Shown here: piece after piece, positions 23,496-32,133 of the stretch
How the letters are laid out: each line of letters begins with the position of its first letter
Numbering within the stretch: position 1 is the stretch's first letter
Assembly (NCBI GenBank): GCA_036381015.1
Contig: DASVDR010000045.1
Location: 66,537-130,536 of the forward strand
Length of the DNA stretch: 64,000 bases
Direction: 5' to 3'
Origin: Gammaproteobacteria bacterium
GTDB lineage: Bacteria; Pseudomonadota; Gammaproteobacteria; Steroidobacterales; Rariloculaceae
Made by a program: the position numbers and the translations under genes
Notes under the pieces: model-generated
Databases searched by the model: none
What the model was told of the DNA's origin: nothing
The model's input: the letters and a program-made list of their open reading frames with translations, nothing else

Positions 23496-24761
23496 TCAGG
23501 CCGCGCGCGGGTGCCAGCGGCGCGAGTAGTCGGTCTCCTCGCCGTTGCGCTGACCGGGTTCGCGCAATCCCGGCACCGGGTGCGGACCTTCGGTCTCGAG
23601 GCGGTACTCGCGCCCGTTCTTCTCGACGTTCTGCCGCACGACTTCCTCCGTCGGCACCCAGTCGTCGTTCACGCGCCGCTGGTAATCGAAATAGCGGTCG
23701 TCCTCGGGAAGCGTCGAGACCGGCACGAACTCCGAGTCCTTCGAGGTCAGGTTGACCTGATTGGCGAGCACGTCTCGCACGTAAGCCTTGTTCGATCGGA
23801 GCTCCACGCGGCTCGTGAAGCCCGCCGGCAGAATCGCCTCCGGATCGCGCTTCTCGACCGTGCGCATGAGCTCGCAGGCCGCGCGCAGATGCTCGATCTC
23901 CATGCTGCAGTGGAGCTCGTAGATCGAGCGCACTTTGGGGTCGCGCTCGTCCTGCATCATCGACCAGTACAGCCAGCACTCGTGCCACTGATGGAGCACG
24001 AGGTTCTCGAGCCAGCTCGCGCCCGGGTCGAGAATCGACTCGTAGTGCGTGACGTGCTGCTCCTCGATCTGCGCGATTTCCGCATAAGTCGCGCGCGCAA
24101 TCGGCTCCTGGTAGCGATTGCCGATGGTCATGTAGAAATTCATCGTCTGCTGCTCGGCCGAGACCACCGTCAGCGCATTCAGGATCGACTGCGGGTCGGC
24201 GGCGAGCGCGGTCATCGGGCGGCGGATCTCGTCGTGAGGGTGCCGGTGCTCGAAGATCGTCGGACGGCCGGGCATGATCTCGGTGAGATCCGCGCAGATG
24301 CGGTCCGCCTTGCCGCCCGCGATCAGCTCGTAGAGGTTCGCGTAGCGGTACAGGTGATCGAAGTCCTCGAGCAGCCCGAAGTCGTAGACCTGCTTCAGGT
24401 ACGGGTCGGGCTCGTGCTGCGCGATCCACGCGGTGAGATCCACGGCGAGCTGCTCGTAGCCGAGCGTGACCTCGATCGTGCTCTCGTCGCCGGGGATCAG
24501 CCAGTTGATCGCCTTCTGCTGCTGCTGCTCGATCCGGCGCATCATTGCGAGCTGCTTGCGCACGTCGGGGTCGAGCGTGTTGCGCGCCATCTGGTGCGAG
24601 AAAATCGCCGCCTCGACCTCCACGCCGTTCATCAAGATGCCGCGCGTGCGGCTGTACGGGTGAACCTCGTCCTTCTTGTAGGGCTCCACGTTCAGATCCC
24701 GCCAGTGGCGGATTTGGTCCTCGAGCGGAACGCCCTTCTCCTCGAGCGGATTGAAAGTCAT
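23496..24761 (-). CDS. Ferritin-like putative diiron protein, family unassigned
   Basis: A 421-residue soluble protein that I cannot place in a named family. It is helix-rich and has spaced carboxylate/histidine motifs like a diiron four-helix bundle: MMRRIEQQQQKAINW, VVSAEQQTMNFYMTIGNRY, AQIEEQHVTHYESILDP (ExxH), HQWHECWLYW, and HCSMEIEHLRAACELM (ExxH). The C-terminal ~90 residues are charged (DDRYFDYQRRVNDDWVPTEE). The start at 24761 is set by AGGAGGAG 5-8 bases upstream. It is 91 bases upstream of the hemerythrin/DUF892 gene on the same strand, and a good sigma-54-like element lies before it. An iron or oxygen role is inferred. Confidence 0.7.
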   Translation of the reverse strand: MTFNPLEEKGVPLEDQIRHWRDLNVEPYKKDEVHPYSRTRGILMNGVEVEAAIFSHQMARNTLDPDVRKQLAMMRRIEQQQQKAINWLIPGDESTIEVTLGYEQLAVDLTAWIAQHEPDPYLKQVYDFGLLEDFDHLYRYANLYELIAGGKADRICADLTEIMPGRPTIFEHRHPHDEIRRPMTALAADPQSILNALTVVSAEQQTMNFYMTIGNRYQEPIARATYAEIAQIEEQHVTHYESILDPGASWLENLVLHQWHECWLYWSMMQDERDPKVRSIYELHCSMEIEHLRAACELMRTVEKRDPEAILPAGFTSRVELRSNKAYVRDVLANQVNLTSKDSEFVPVSTLPEDDRYFDYQRRVNDDWVPTEEVVRQNVEKNGREYRLETEGPHPVPGLREPGQRNGEETDYSRRWHPRAA

Positions 24762-24880
24762 CGCGATCTCCTCCTGAAAGGGCGCCGGCGCGCCCGTCCT
24801 TGTCGATGTTTTCATCCGGTTCTCGTCGCGTTGCGACGAGCTCCGAATCGCCGTGTGCTTGCGTAGGGGAGTGCGGGCTC

Positions 24881-24896
24881 TGCAATAGGTGTGCCA
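24881..24896 (-). promoter_or_regulatory. Sigma-54-like promoter of the ferritin-like gene
   Basis: On the minus strand TGGCACACCTATTGCA matches TGGCACG-N4-TTGCA with one change. Predicted start of transcription is near 24870, giving a leader of about 110 bases to ATG 24761. Confidence 0.6.
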
Positions 24897-25078
24897 CGGA
24901 ATTCGCGGCGCGGCGCCGGGGCAGGCGGCGGGCCGCGAGTCGAGCCGTGGGCGGCGTGCATCGTGCGAGAAGCCCGAGCGGCGGCGGTCTTGGAGGAATT
25001 GGGCGGCTCTTGCAAAGACGCGAAATAGCGGGCGGCCGCCGGCTCTGATACGCTGTGCCGCCCCCGAGAGAGCACCCG

Positions 25079-26344
25079 ATGAGCACCATCACCGCAGACC
25101 GCGGCGCGACCGCCGTGGAGACGAGCTATGTCGTTCTGGCGGCCATCAGCGTCTGTCACCTGCTGAACGACATGATGCAGTCGCTGTTGCCGGCGATCTA
25201 TCCGATCCTGAAGACGAACTACGGGCTCACGTTCGCGCAGGTCGGGCTGCTGACGTTCACGTTCCAGCTCACCGCGTCGCTGCTCCAGCCCGCGATCGGG
25301 TACTACACCGATCGCCGGCCGCAACCGTACTCGCTGGCCGTCGGGATGGGATTCACGCTCACGGGTCTCGTGCTGCTCTCCGGCGCGCAGAGCTTCGGCG
25401 TGCTGCTCGCCGCGGCGGCCCTGGTCGGGAGCGGCTCCGCCGTGCTCCATCCCGAGTCGTCGCGGGTCGCGCGCATGGCGTCGGGAAGCCGGCCCGGCCT
25501 CGCCCAGGCGCTGTTTCAGGTCGGCGGCAACGTCGGCTCGGCCGTCGGTCCGCTGCTCGCGGCCTTCATCGTGCTGCGGCACGGGCAGGGCAGCGTCGCA
25601 TGGTTCTCGGCCGCCGCGCTCGTCGCGATCGTTCTGCTGACCGGAGTCGGCCGCTGGTATCGCCGGCACGGGCTCGCGCGCCTCGCGCCGCGGCGACGCC
25701 GAAACGCGCCGGGGGCCGCCGCGTTGTCGCGAAAGCGAATCGCCGGCGCCGTCGCCGTGCTCGTCGCGCTGATCTTCTCGAAGTTCTTCTACACGGCGAG
25801 CATGTCGAGCTACTACATCTTTTATTTGATCGAGCGTTTCGGCGTCTCGGTGCGGACCGCGCAAGTCCTGCTGTTCGTGTTTCTCGGCTCGGTCGCCGTC
25901 GGGACGGTCGCCGGGGGATCCGTCGGCGACCGCTTCGGCCGCAAGTTCGTGATCTGGGCCTCGATCCTCGGCGTGCTGCCGTTCACGCTGCTGCTCCCGT
26001 ACGCGAACCTCTTTTGGACGGCCGTCCTGACCGTGCCGATCGGGATGATTCTCGCGTCCGCGTTCCCGGCGATCGTCGTTTACGGCCAGGAGCTGATGCC
26101 TTTCCGCGTCGGCACCGTCGCCGGCCTCTTCTTCGGCCTCGCGTTCGGGCTCGGCGGCATCGGCGCGGCGGCGATCGGCGTGCTCGCCGACGCGACCAGC
26201 GTTCAGTTCGTGTTCCGGCTCTGTGCGTTCCTGCCGGCGCTGGGGTTACTCGCCGCGCTGCTGCCGGACGTCGCGAAGCACGGCGGGCGGGCGGCCGAAG
26301 CGAAGATGGACGTTGCCGCCGGCGCGCCGCTGCGGCAAGGGTAG
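25079..26344 (+). CDS. MFS exporter, fosmidomycin-resistance (Fsr) type
   Basis: A 421-residue major-facilitator protein with about 12 membrane spans. The N-terminus resembles Fsr: SVCHLLNDMMQSLLPAIYPILKTNYGLTFAQVGLLTFTFQLTASLLQPAIGYYTDRRP. Next come GSGSAVLHPESSRVARMASG and the second-half motif GSVGDRFGRKFVIWAS. Fsr proteins export fosmidomycin and other small molecules. The natural substrate here is unknown. The start at 25079 fits the family, although the ribosome site (CGAGAG) is weak. It is divergent from the ferritin-like gene. Confidence 0.88.
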   Translation: MSTITADRGATAVETSYVVLAAISVCHLLNDMMQSLLPAIYPILKTNYGLTFAQVGLLTFTFQLTASLLQPAIGYYTDRRPQPYSLAVGMGFTLTGLVLLSGAQSFGVLLAAAALVGSGSAVLHPESSRVARMASGSRPGLAQALFQVGGNVGSAVGPLLAAFIVLRHGQGSVAWFSAAALVAIVLLTGVGRWYRRHGLARLAPRRRRNAPGAAALSRKRIAGAVAVLVALIFSKFFYTASMSSYYIFYLIERFGVSVRTAQVLLFVFLGSVAVGTVAGGSVGDRFGRKFVIWASILGVLPFTLLLPYANLFWTAVLTVPIGMILASAFPAIVVYGQELMPFRVGTVAGLFFGLAFGLGGIGAAAIGVLADATSVQFVFRLCAFLPALGLLAALLPDVAKHGGRAAEAKMDVAAGAPLRQG

Positions 26345-26412
26345 GGCGGCTCGCCGCATCGCGCTGCGCAGAGCCCGGTCGTCCGGCCGCCGTCGAGCCG
26401 AGCGCGGCTCGA

Positions 26413-27525
26413 CTAACGGTGTTCTTCGACCGGCCGGAGATCGCGATCGAGCCGCACGACGACGCCGCCGAGCCGGGCGATGCCTCTGTAGCGTGCGTCG
26501 CTGATGGTCACCGTGTAGCCCGAGTCGTCCGCTTCGATCTCGAAGAACGGAAAGCGCGACCACGTGAGGTAGCGGCGCGCGGGAAGCGCTGCGGCCGCGG
26601 CCTCCGCTACCGGGCCGCGGCGGTTTTTCGGTATCGGCTGCGCGTCCGGCCGAAACCGCGGCGACTCGAGCCAGTGCCAGCGGCCCGTGTAGTAGGCGTC
26701 CGGCGTTTCGGCGACCACGCTGCCGGCGAAAGGATCGGCCGGATTCGGCCCGATCATCACGCTTTCCACCGCATCGATGCCGCGGGCGGCGAGGGCCGCA
26801 CGAACCTCGGCGCGGGCCGGGACGTTCGCGGCGACTTGCACGGCCATGTAGGCGGCGACGAGGGCGAGCGCGGCCCGGGCGCCGCGCTCGATGCGTCGCG
26901 GGTGCGTGTCGCCCGCGATCCCCGCGGCCCGGGCCGCGACGAAGGCAGTGAGCCCCGCCGTCCAGACGATCGGCGAAGCGAGCGGGATCTCCGCCGTGAA
27001 CACCAGCACGGAGGCGAGGGCCCAGAGCACCGCCCACGCGCCGAGCGCCGCCGGCCGGCGCGAGTGCGCGAGAAACAGCACGCCGCCGAGCGCGAGCCAG
27101 ACCCACGGGTCGATGATGAAGAGCGCGTCGCCGTAGAACCAGCGGCCGTCGAACGGCATCAGCCAACGCAAGCCGTAGTTGTTCAGCCAATCGAGCGTCG
27201 GATGCGTCAGCACGGCAAGCGCCGCGAGCCCGAGCAGCGGCCCCGCGCGCGCCGGCGCGGCCTCCGGGCGTCTTCGGCGGACGATACGCTCCCAAAGCAA
27301 CAGGAGGCCGGTCACGACGAGCGGCAGGACGGCCACCGCGAGGAGACCGTGCGTCCACCCGCGCCGGAAGGCGAGCGATGCGTAGTCGCCGGCGAACATC
27401 GTGACCACGTCGATATCCGGCGCGTTCGCGCCGATCACGAGGGCCGCGGAAGCGAGCGGTGTCGTGCGTCTCAAGCCCGCCGCGGCGAGCGCCGCGCCGG
27501 TAAAGGTATGCGCGATCGGGTCCAC
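26413..27525 (-). CDS. Membrane-bound metal-dependent hydrolase (DUF457/YdjM type)
   Basis: A 370-residue inner-membrane protein. The N-terminus has the family's metal-binding pattern: MDPIAHTFTGAALAAAGL, ANAPDIDVV, then FRRGWTHGLLAV and LTHPTLDWLNNYGLRW. Several hydrophobic spans follow (~75-230), then a C-terminal soluble part of ~140 residues (ESVMIGPNPADPFAGSVVAE). Members are related to YdjM/YbcI. The substrate is not known. Closely spaced, same-strand genes upstream encode GTPases, but the 56-base gap gives no clear operon link. Confidence 0.85.
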   Translation of the reverse strand: MDPIAHTFTGAALAAAGLRRTTPLASAALVIGANAPDIDVVTMFAGDYASLAFRRGWTHGLLAVAVLPLVVTGLLLLWERIVRRRRPEAAPARAGPLLGLAALAVLTHPTLDWLNNYGLRWLMPFDGRWFYGDALFIIDPWVWLALGGVLFLAHSRRPAALGAWAVLWALASVLVFTAEIPLASPIVWTAGLTAFVAARAAGIAGDTHPRRIERGARAALALVAAYMAVQVAANVPARAEVRAALAARGIDAVESVMIGPNPADPFAGSVVAETPDAYYTGRWHWLESPRFRPDAQPIPKNRRGPVAEAAAAALPARRYLTWSRFPFFEIEADDSGYTVTISDARYRGIARLGGVVVRLDRDLRPVEEHR

Positions 27526-27581
27526 GGCGGCGCGGCGAAGCTACGCGGCGCGGCGGAGGCGGCGACGCCCGTCCGGATGCG

Positions 27582-29054
27582 TTACGCGGCCCGGTCCTTG
27601 GTCAGCTCGGTGCCGCCCGACGGGTTCGTGTAGCGGTCGTTGAGCCGCTGGACCGCCGCGTGCGCCTCGGCCAGGATTCGGTCGAGCCGCTTGCGTGTGC
27701 CGGCCGTCCAGCCGACCGGGCGCTCCACGAAGAACGGCCGCCATGCGCGCACGTTCCGGAGGAACGCATTCGCGACCCGCGGCCCGTCCTCGCCGAGCGA
27801 GGCATCCCGTTCGATCCGCTTGACGACCGCTCGCGACGCCCAGCGGCGCGCCGAGCGGTGCACGAGGACGACGACGGCGACGGCCGCGATCACGACGATC
27901 GCCCAGAACAGGAGCGGCGATTGACGGGCGAAGTCGAGCCACGGCGGTGCGAAGGTCAGGCCGTTCCACCAGCCGAGCGCGATGCTCCCGCCCACCAGGA
28001 CGAGCGCCACGACGCCGAGCAGGACGAGGTCGGTGCGCACCACGCGCCGTTTCCACAACCGGTTGGCTTCGCGAATCCGCGGTACGAGCTCGTCGCGGAT
28101 CCTGACGGCCGTCTTCTCGAGCATGCCGGTGACGCGGTAGGCGCGATCGACGTCGAGCCGGTAGATGCGCTCGAGGATCTCGCGCATGTCCTCGTTGCGC
28201 TTTTTCTCAAAGCGCTCGCGCAGGCGCTCGTCCAGGATCGGCGCGGCGCTGGACGGGTCGTAGATGCGGAAGAAGCGCCCCGCCGTAAGCCCCTTCTGCG
28301 CGAGCGCGCGCTGCCACGCGGCGAAGACTTCCTCCGGGTTGTCCTCGCGCGCGGCATTGTCGATCTGGTTCAGGATGTACAGGAACTTGTTGAAGTCCGG
28401 ACGCCGCAGCGTGCCGGTGACGAGATACTCGAGCGTGTCGCGCATCGCGCCGGGCTCGGGGTGGCGCGCATCGAAGAACACGAGCACGAGATCCGAGAGG
28501 TCGATGATGTAGTTCGTGATGCGCAGCGTCTCGGTGCGCTGCGCATCGGCGTCGAAGCCCGGCGAATCGATCAGGATGCGGCCGCGCACCTGCTCGCTGT
28601 CGCACGTCTTCAGCTGCAGATAGGAATCGAGCCGGTTGCCTTCACCGCGCGTGACCTCGTCGATCTCGCGGCTGATGTTGTAGAACGGGAAGCGCGGGTC
28701 GCTGTCGAGCGCGAGGGCGGGCAGCACTTGCGGCGCGCCCTCGCGGCCGTAGCAGATCACGGTGAACTTGTCGTCGACGGCCTGGTTGCCGGTCGGCTGC
28801 AAGGGCTGGCCGAGGAAGTGATTGATGAACGTGGACTTCCCCGACGAGAACGTGCCGAGCACGGAGATCAGCGGCCACCAAGTGACCTGCGTCGCATACG
28901 ACTCGTTCGGTTCCAGCAGGCCGAGCCGGTGACCGACGACGTCGAGGCTGCGGAAGCTGCGGACGACGTCGAGCAGGTCCGGGTTCTCTCGTTCGAGGTG
29001 AGCCACCAACTTGTCGAGGTGCTCCTTGAGGTTGGCTCGCGTCGTGTCCGGCAT
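27582..29054 (-). CDS. Dynamin-family GTPase with two membrane spans
   Basis: A 490-residue protein. GTPase motifs: G1 GTFSSGKST (~67-75), G3 DSPGFDADA (~170) and G4 NQID (~232). Two hydrophobic helices lie at ~345-375 (VLLGVVALVLVGGSIALGWW) and ~390-415 (LLFWAIVVIAAVAVVVLV), separated by a short loop and placed after an alpha-helical segment. This resembles bacterial dynamin-like proteins or a membrane-anchored relative, with the tail VGWTAGTRKRLDRILAEAH. It may remodel or monitor membranes. It is followed on the same strand by a hydrolase gene and preceded by the DUF3482/DUF2868 pair. A TATACT -10-like sequence occurs near 29105-29110 on the minus strand. Confidence 0.8.
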   Translation of the reverse strand: MPDTTRANLKEHLDKLVAHLERENPDLLDVVRSFRSLDVVGHRLGLLEPNESYATQVTWWPLISVLGTFSSGKSTFINHFLGQPLQPTGNQAVDDKFTVICYGREGAPQVLPALALDSDPRFPFYNISREIDEVTRGEGNRLDSYLQLKTCDSEQVRGRILIDSPGFDADAQRTETLRITNYIIDLSDLVLVFFDARHPEPGAMRDTLEYLVTGTLRRPDFNKFLYILNQIDNAAREDNPEEVFAAWQRALAQKGLTAGRFFRIYDPSSAAPILDERLRERFEKKRNEDMREILERIYRLDVDRAYRVTGMLEKTAVRIRDELVPRIREANRLWKRRVVRTDLVLLGVVALVLVGGSIALGWWNGLTFAPPWLDFARQSPLLFWAIVVIAAVAVVVLVHRSARRWASRAVVKRIERDASLGEDGPRVANAFLRNVRAWRPFFVERPVGWTAGTRKRLDRILAEAHAAVQRLNDRYTNPSGGTELTKDRAA

Positions 29055-29140
29055 TTGACCTCCATTCGAGACGGCGCGAACGGGCAGTCCCGTCGCATCC
29101 GATCAGTATACAGAAGCGGCGGCTTCCGGCCGGCCGCGGG

Positions 29141-30526
29141 TCAGGGCGTTTCGATCAGCGCCGCGATCTCGTCCTCCAGCCGTGCTCGGTCGGCGGCGTT
29201 CAGCCCGCGCTCGGCCCGGGCGCGGCGGAACAGCGTCTCGAGCCGGCGCCGCCGGCCGGCGTCGATGGAATCCGCCAGGTGAGCGCCGGTTGCGGCGTCC
29301 ACGACCAGCTCTTCCCGGCGGGCGTGATTGCGCTCGGCGACGAGGCGGACGTGCAGCAACGCGCGGCCGAGGATCACCCACGGCAGATTCGGATCGGCGA
29401 TCGGGCCGACGCGCAGCTCGAAGCCGCCGAGCGGCTGACCGAGGATCTCGACCTTCGCGAGACGGTCGGCGCCGGCGAGGGCGCCGAACGCGCCGATCGC
29501 CGCGCCGATGCCGGCGCCGAGCAGGAGCGACGCGCCGCCGAGCGCGACGTCGACGAGCCCGCCGGCGACTGCGCCGGACGCCGCGCCCGTCACCGCGAGC
29601 TGCGTCCCCGACAGGCCGAACACGCTGAAGCTTCGCGCGGAGAACACGTCCTCGGCGAGAAAGGACTCGGCCGACTCGCGCGCCTTCAGCCCGTCGTGGA
29701 GGTAGATCTCCTGCACGGTCTTGCGGGCGGCGGCCTCCCGCTCGCGGATGCGCTCGCGCAGCTTGGCGCGCGCGCGCTTCTCGGCTTCCGGATCGTTCTG
29801 CCGGTCGCGCACGGGAACCGTCACGGTCGCCGTCGACACGTCGACGATCAGAGTCGCGATCTCGCTTGCCGCGCGCCGCTTGCGGCGTTCGCGCTCGGCG
29901 ACGAGCGCGTCGGCGGCACGATTGAGCTGCTGCGCCGCCGTCTCGTCGATCGCACCGAAAGCCCGCAGCAGCTCGATGCGCTTCGAGAAGTCGGCGCGCA
30001 TCGCATCGAAGACGCGCACGAGCGAGAAGTACTGCGACAGCGCCGCACGCCATTCCTCGACGTGGTCGCCTGTCGCGATCAAATTGATCAGGGCCATGCG
30101 CGGCCGGCCGGTCCAGCGCAGAATCTCCATCTCCGCCTCGTATTGCCGGCCGTAAGGCCGGCTGCCGTCGACGACGTAGAGAATGCCGGCGCCGTCGAGG
30201 ATCGGCTTGAGCAGCTCCCGCTCGTCGCGAAAGCGGGGATCGTCCGCATGCGCGGCGACGAACTCGCGCACCACTTCGGCGCGCGCCTCGGCCCCCCGGT
30301 CGTGGCTCTGCAGCCAGCCGAGAACCTCGCGGGCGCGTTGAAAGCCCGGCGTGTCGACGAGCTCGTACAACGTCTCGCCGTCGAGTCGCATCGGATAGGC
30401 GCGGGCCCGCGTCGTCGTGCCGGGGACGGGCGAGATCGCGACGTCGTCGTCCTCCGCGAGCGTCGCGACGATGCTGCTCTTGCCCTTGTTCGGGTGGCCG
30501 ACGATCGCGAAGCGCGGATGGCTCAT
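29141..30526 (-). CDS. GTPase with DUF3482 domain
   Basis: A 461-residue protein with an N-terminal Era-like GTPase domain: G1 GHPNKGKSS (~9-17), a GTTTRAR switch, G3 DTPGFQ (~50) and NLIATGDH in the G4 region. The C-terminal DUF3482 region (~300-460) contains a glycine-rich hydrophobic segment (VTGAASGAVAGGLVDVALGGASLLLGAGIGAAIGAFGAL) likely to insert in a membrane. The ATG at 30526 overlaps the stop of the DUF2868 gene by four bases. This gene pairing is recurrent in proteobacteria, although its function is uncharacterised. Start fixed by the coupling and the family N-terminus SHPRFAIVG. Confidence 0.9.
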   Translation of the reverse strand: MSHPRFAIVGHPNKGKSSIVATLAEDDDVAISPVPGTTTRARAYPMRLDGETLYELVDTPGFQRAREVLGWLQSHDRGAEARAEVVREFVAAHADDPRFRDERELLKPILDGAGILYVVDGSRPYGRQYEAEMEILRWTGRPRMALINLIATGDHVEEWRAALSQYFSLVRVFDAMRADFSKRIELLRAFGAIDETAAQQLNRAADALVAERERRKRRAASEIATLIVDVSTATVTVPVRDRQNDPEAEKRARAKLRERIREREAAARKTVQEIYLHDGLKARESAESFLAEDVFSARSFSVFGLSGTQLAVTGAASGAVAGGLVDVALGGASLLLGAGIGAAIGAFGALAGADRLAKVEILGQPLGGFELRVGPIADPNLPWVILGRALLHVRLVAERNHARREELVVDAATGAHLADSIDAGRRRRLETLFRRARAERGLNAADRARLEDEIAALIETP

Positions 30527-32016
30527 GCGGCGCCCGTCTCGAGGTAGACGTAAGGATCGCGGAGGCGGCCGATCGCCTGCGACCAGGTTTCCCGCTCCAC
30601 GTCGCTGACGGCCTGCTCGGCCTCGGCGACCGGCGTGACGACGATCGACGCCGAGTCGCCGGCATGCCCGCGCAGGGCGGCGAGAAAATCCAGGAACTCG
30701 AGCAACGGCGGCTCCCATGCGGGCGTGAAGACGACGAGCGTCCCGGCGCCCGCCGCCGCGATCTTCGTGACGGCTTCGCGGTCCGCGCCGAGCTCCGGGC
30801 CGACGCCGGCCTCGACGACGGTCGTCAGCTCGAGACCGAGTCGCCGGCGGGCGTAGGCGCGGGCCGCGTCGGGCGCGAGGGCGCCGCTCCAGATCACGGC
30901 GCGCGCGCGGCCTCCGAGGCCGCCGGGCGGGGCCGCGTGGGCCGAACCCCCGCCAGCGCGCGCCTCGTCGTGCGCTTCGGCGACAGTCTCGATCTCCGGG
31001 GCGCCCATCCGATCGAGCAACGCCGTGACGCGCGGATCCTCGAGCAGCAGCGCACGCGTCGCGGCCCGCAGGCGCCACGCGGCGATCCCGAGCAGCACGA
31101 GCCGCGGCGCGAGACCGTACACTGCGATCGCAAGAATCGTGAACGACCACCAGCCGGCGAGCGCGCGCGAAGCGCCGACGCCGAAGTCCTCGGCGCCTTC
31201 GAGCCGGAAGAACTGCGAGCGCTCGATCAGCGCGAGATCCGGGACGGCTCGAGGAACGACGGTGTGCCAAGGCCAGGCGATCGTGTCGACGATGCGGGCG
31301 ACGGTGGCCGGATCCGCGGCGAGCGTCGTGCTCCACCCGAAAGCGAGATCGGTGAACGTGATCAGCATCGCGCCGGCCGCGAGCGCCGCGAGATTGAACG
31401 TGACCGACGCGACTTGCGACCAGCAGATGACCTGCCATTTCGCGAAGCGTCCGGCCGCCGTGGCCCGCCCGGCCTCGACGCCGAACAGCTTCGAGAACTC
31501 GCCCGGGTCGCGCGCGAGCCGCCGGAACAGCGAGGCGGCGACGGCGCCTGGATTGACGGTGCGGAGGAGATCCTGCAGCGGGCGCAGGCCCGGCAGCCGC
31601 GGCGGCATCATCAGCAGCGTCAGCGCGACGAGCACGAGCTGCGGTGCGACGAGGAGGGCGAGCAGCCGCACGACGTTCACCGGGTACGTGCCGTCGTAGC
31701 GAAAGGCGGCGAGCGCCACCGCCACACCCCCGACGGCGCCCGCCGCGATCATCACGACCGTTACGAGCGCGCGGATGCCCGAGAGGCGCGTGGCCGCGGC
31801 CGACCGTCTTCCGTCGACCCGGCGCCACCACGCCCGCACCTGAGCGACGCAGTCCCCGGGCGGCAGCTCGCGAGCGATGGCCCGATCACGCCGCGCGCGC
31901 TCGACGAACGGTTTCGCTCCGTCGGCCTCGAGCCATAGCGGCACGTCGACCGCGTCGTCGAACAGCGTGGTGAGGGCCTCGTGCGGCCCCTCTCGGAAAT
32001 CCTGCGTCGACGTCAT
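30523..32016 (-). CDS. DUF2868 membrane protein, partner of the DUF3482 GTPase
   Basis: A 497-residue membrane protein. An N-terminal soluble segment (~1-75) is followed by spans at ~83-106, ~118-140, ~205-228 and ~290-315, and a C-terminal cytoplasmic domain (~320-497) with LVVFTPAWEPPLLEFLDFLAALRG. DUF2868 proteins are typically encoded directly upstream of DUF3482 GTPases, as here (ATGA overlap at 30523-30526), implying a membrane-anchored GTPase complex. No enzymatic motif is evident. Confidence 0.87.
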   Translation of the reverse strand: MTSTQDFREGPHEALTTLFDDAVDVPLWLEADGAKPFVERARRDRAIARELPPGDCVAQVRAWWRRVDGRRSAAATRLSGIRALVTVVMIAAGAVGGVAVALAAFRYDGTYPVNVVRLLALLVAPQLVLVALTLLMMPPRLPGLRPLQDLLRTVNPGAVAASLFRRLARDPGEFSKLFGVEAGRATAAGRFAKWQVICWSQVASVTFNLAALAAGAMLITFTDLAFGWSTTLAADPATVARIVDTIAWPWHTVVPRAVPDLALIERSQFFRLEGAEDFGVGASRALAGWWSFTILAIAVYGLAPRLVLLGIAAWRLRAATRALLLEDPRVTALLDRMGAPEIETVAEAHDEARAGGGSAHAAPPGGLGGRARAVIWSGALAPDAARAYARRRLGLELTTVVEAGVGPELGADREAVTKIAAAGAGTLVVFTPAWEPPLLEFLDFLAALRGHAGDSASIVVTPVAEAEQAVSDVERETWSQAIGRLRDPYVYLETGAA

Positions 32017-32066
32017 CGGCGTTCAGGGACGGCCTTGATCGTCACGCAGCACGGGGGCGGCAGGCT

Positions 32067-32101
32067 CCAAACGAAAACGGGGCGGCGCGACGCGCCGCCC
32101 C
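32067..32101 (-). terminator. Intrinsic terminator after the secreted-protein gene
   Basis: GGGGCGGCGCG and CGCGCCGCCCC (32079-32101) form a strong stem. On the minus strand it is followed by CGTTTTCGTTTG. It lies 33 bases after the stop of the 32134-32958 gene and would end that transcript before the upstream-facing DUF2868 gene. Confidence 0.65.
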
Positions 32102-32133
32102 GAGGATTGTGAAGAAGCGAGCCGAGGCGCTAT

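Noticed and set aside
25003-25018. A TTGCA-containing string upstream of the MFS gene
   Set aside because: The -24 half does not keep TGGC at the required spacing.
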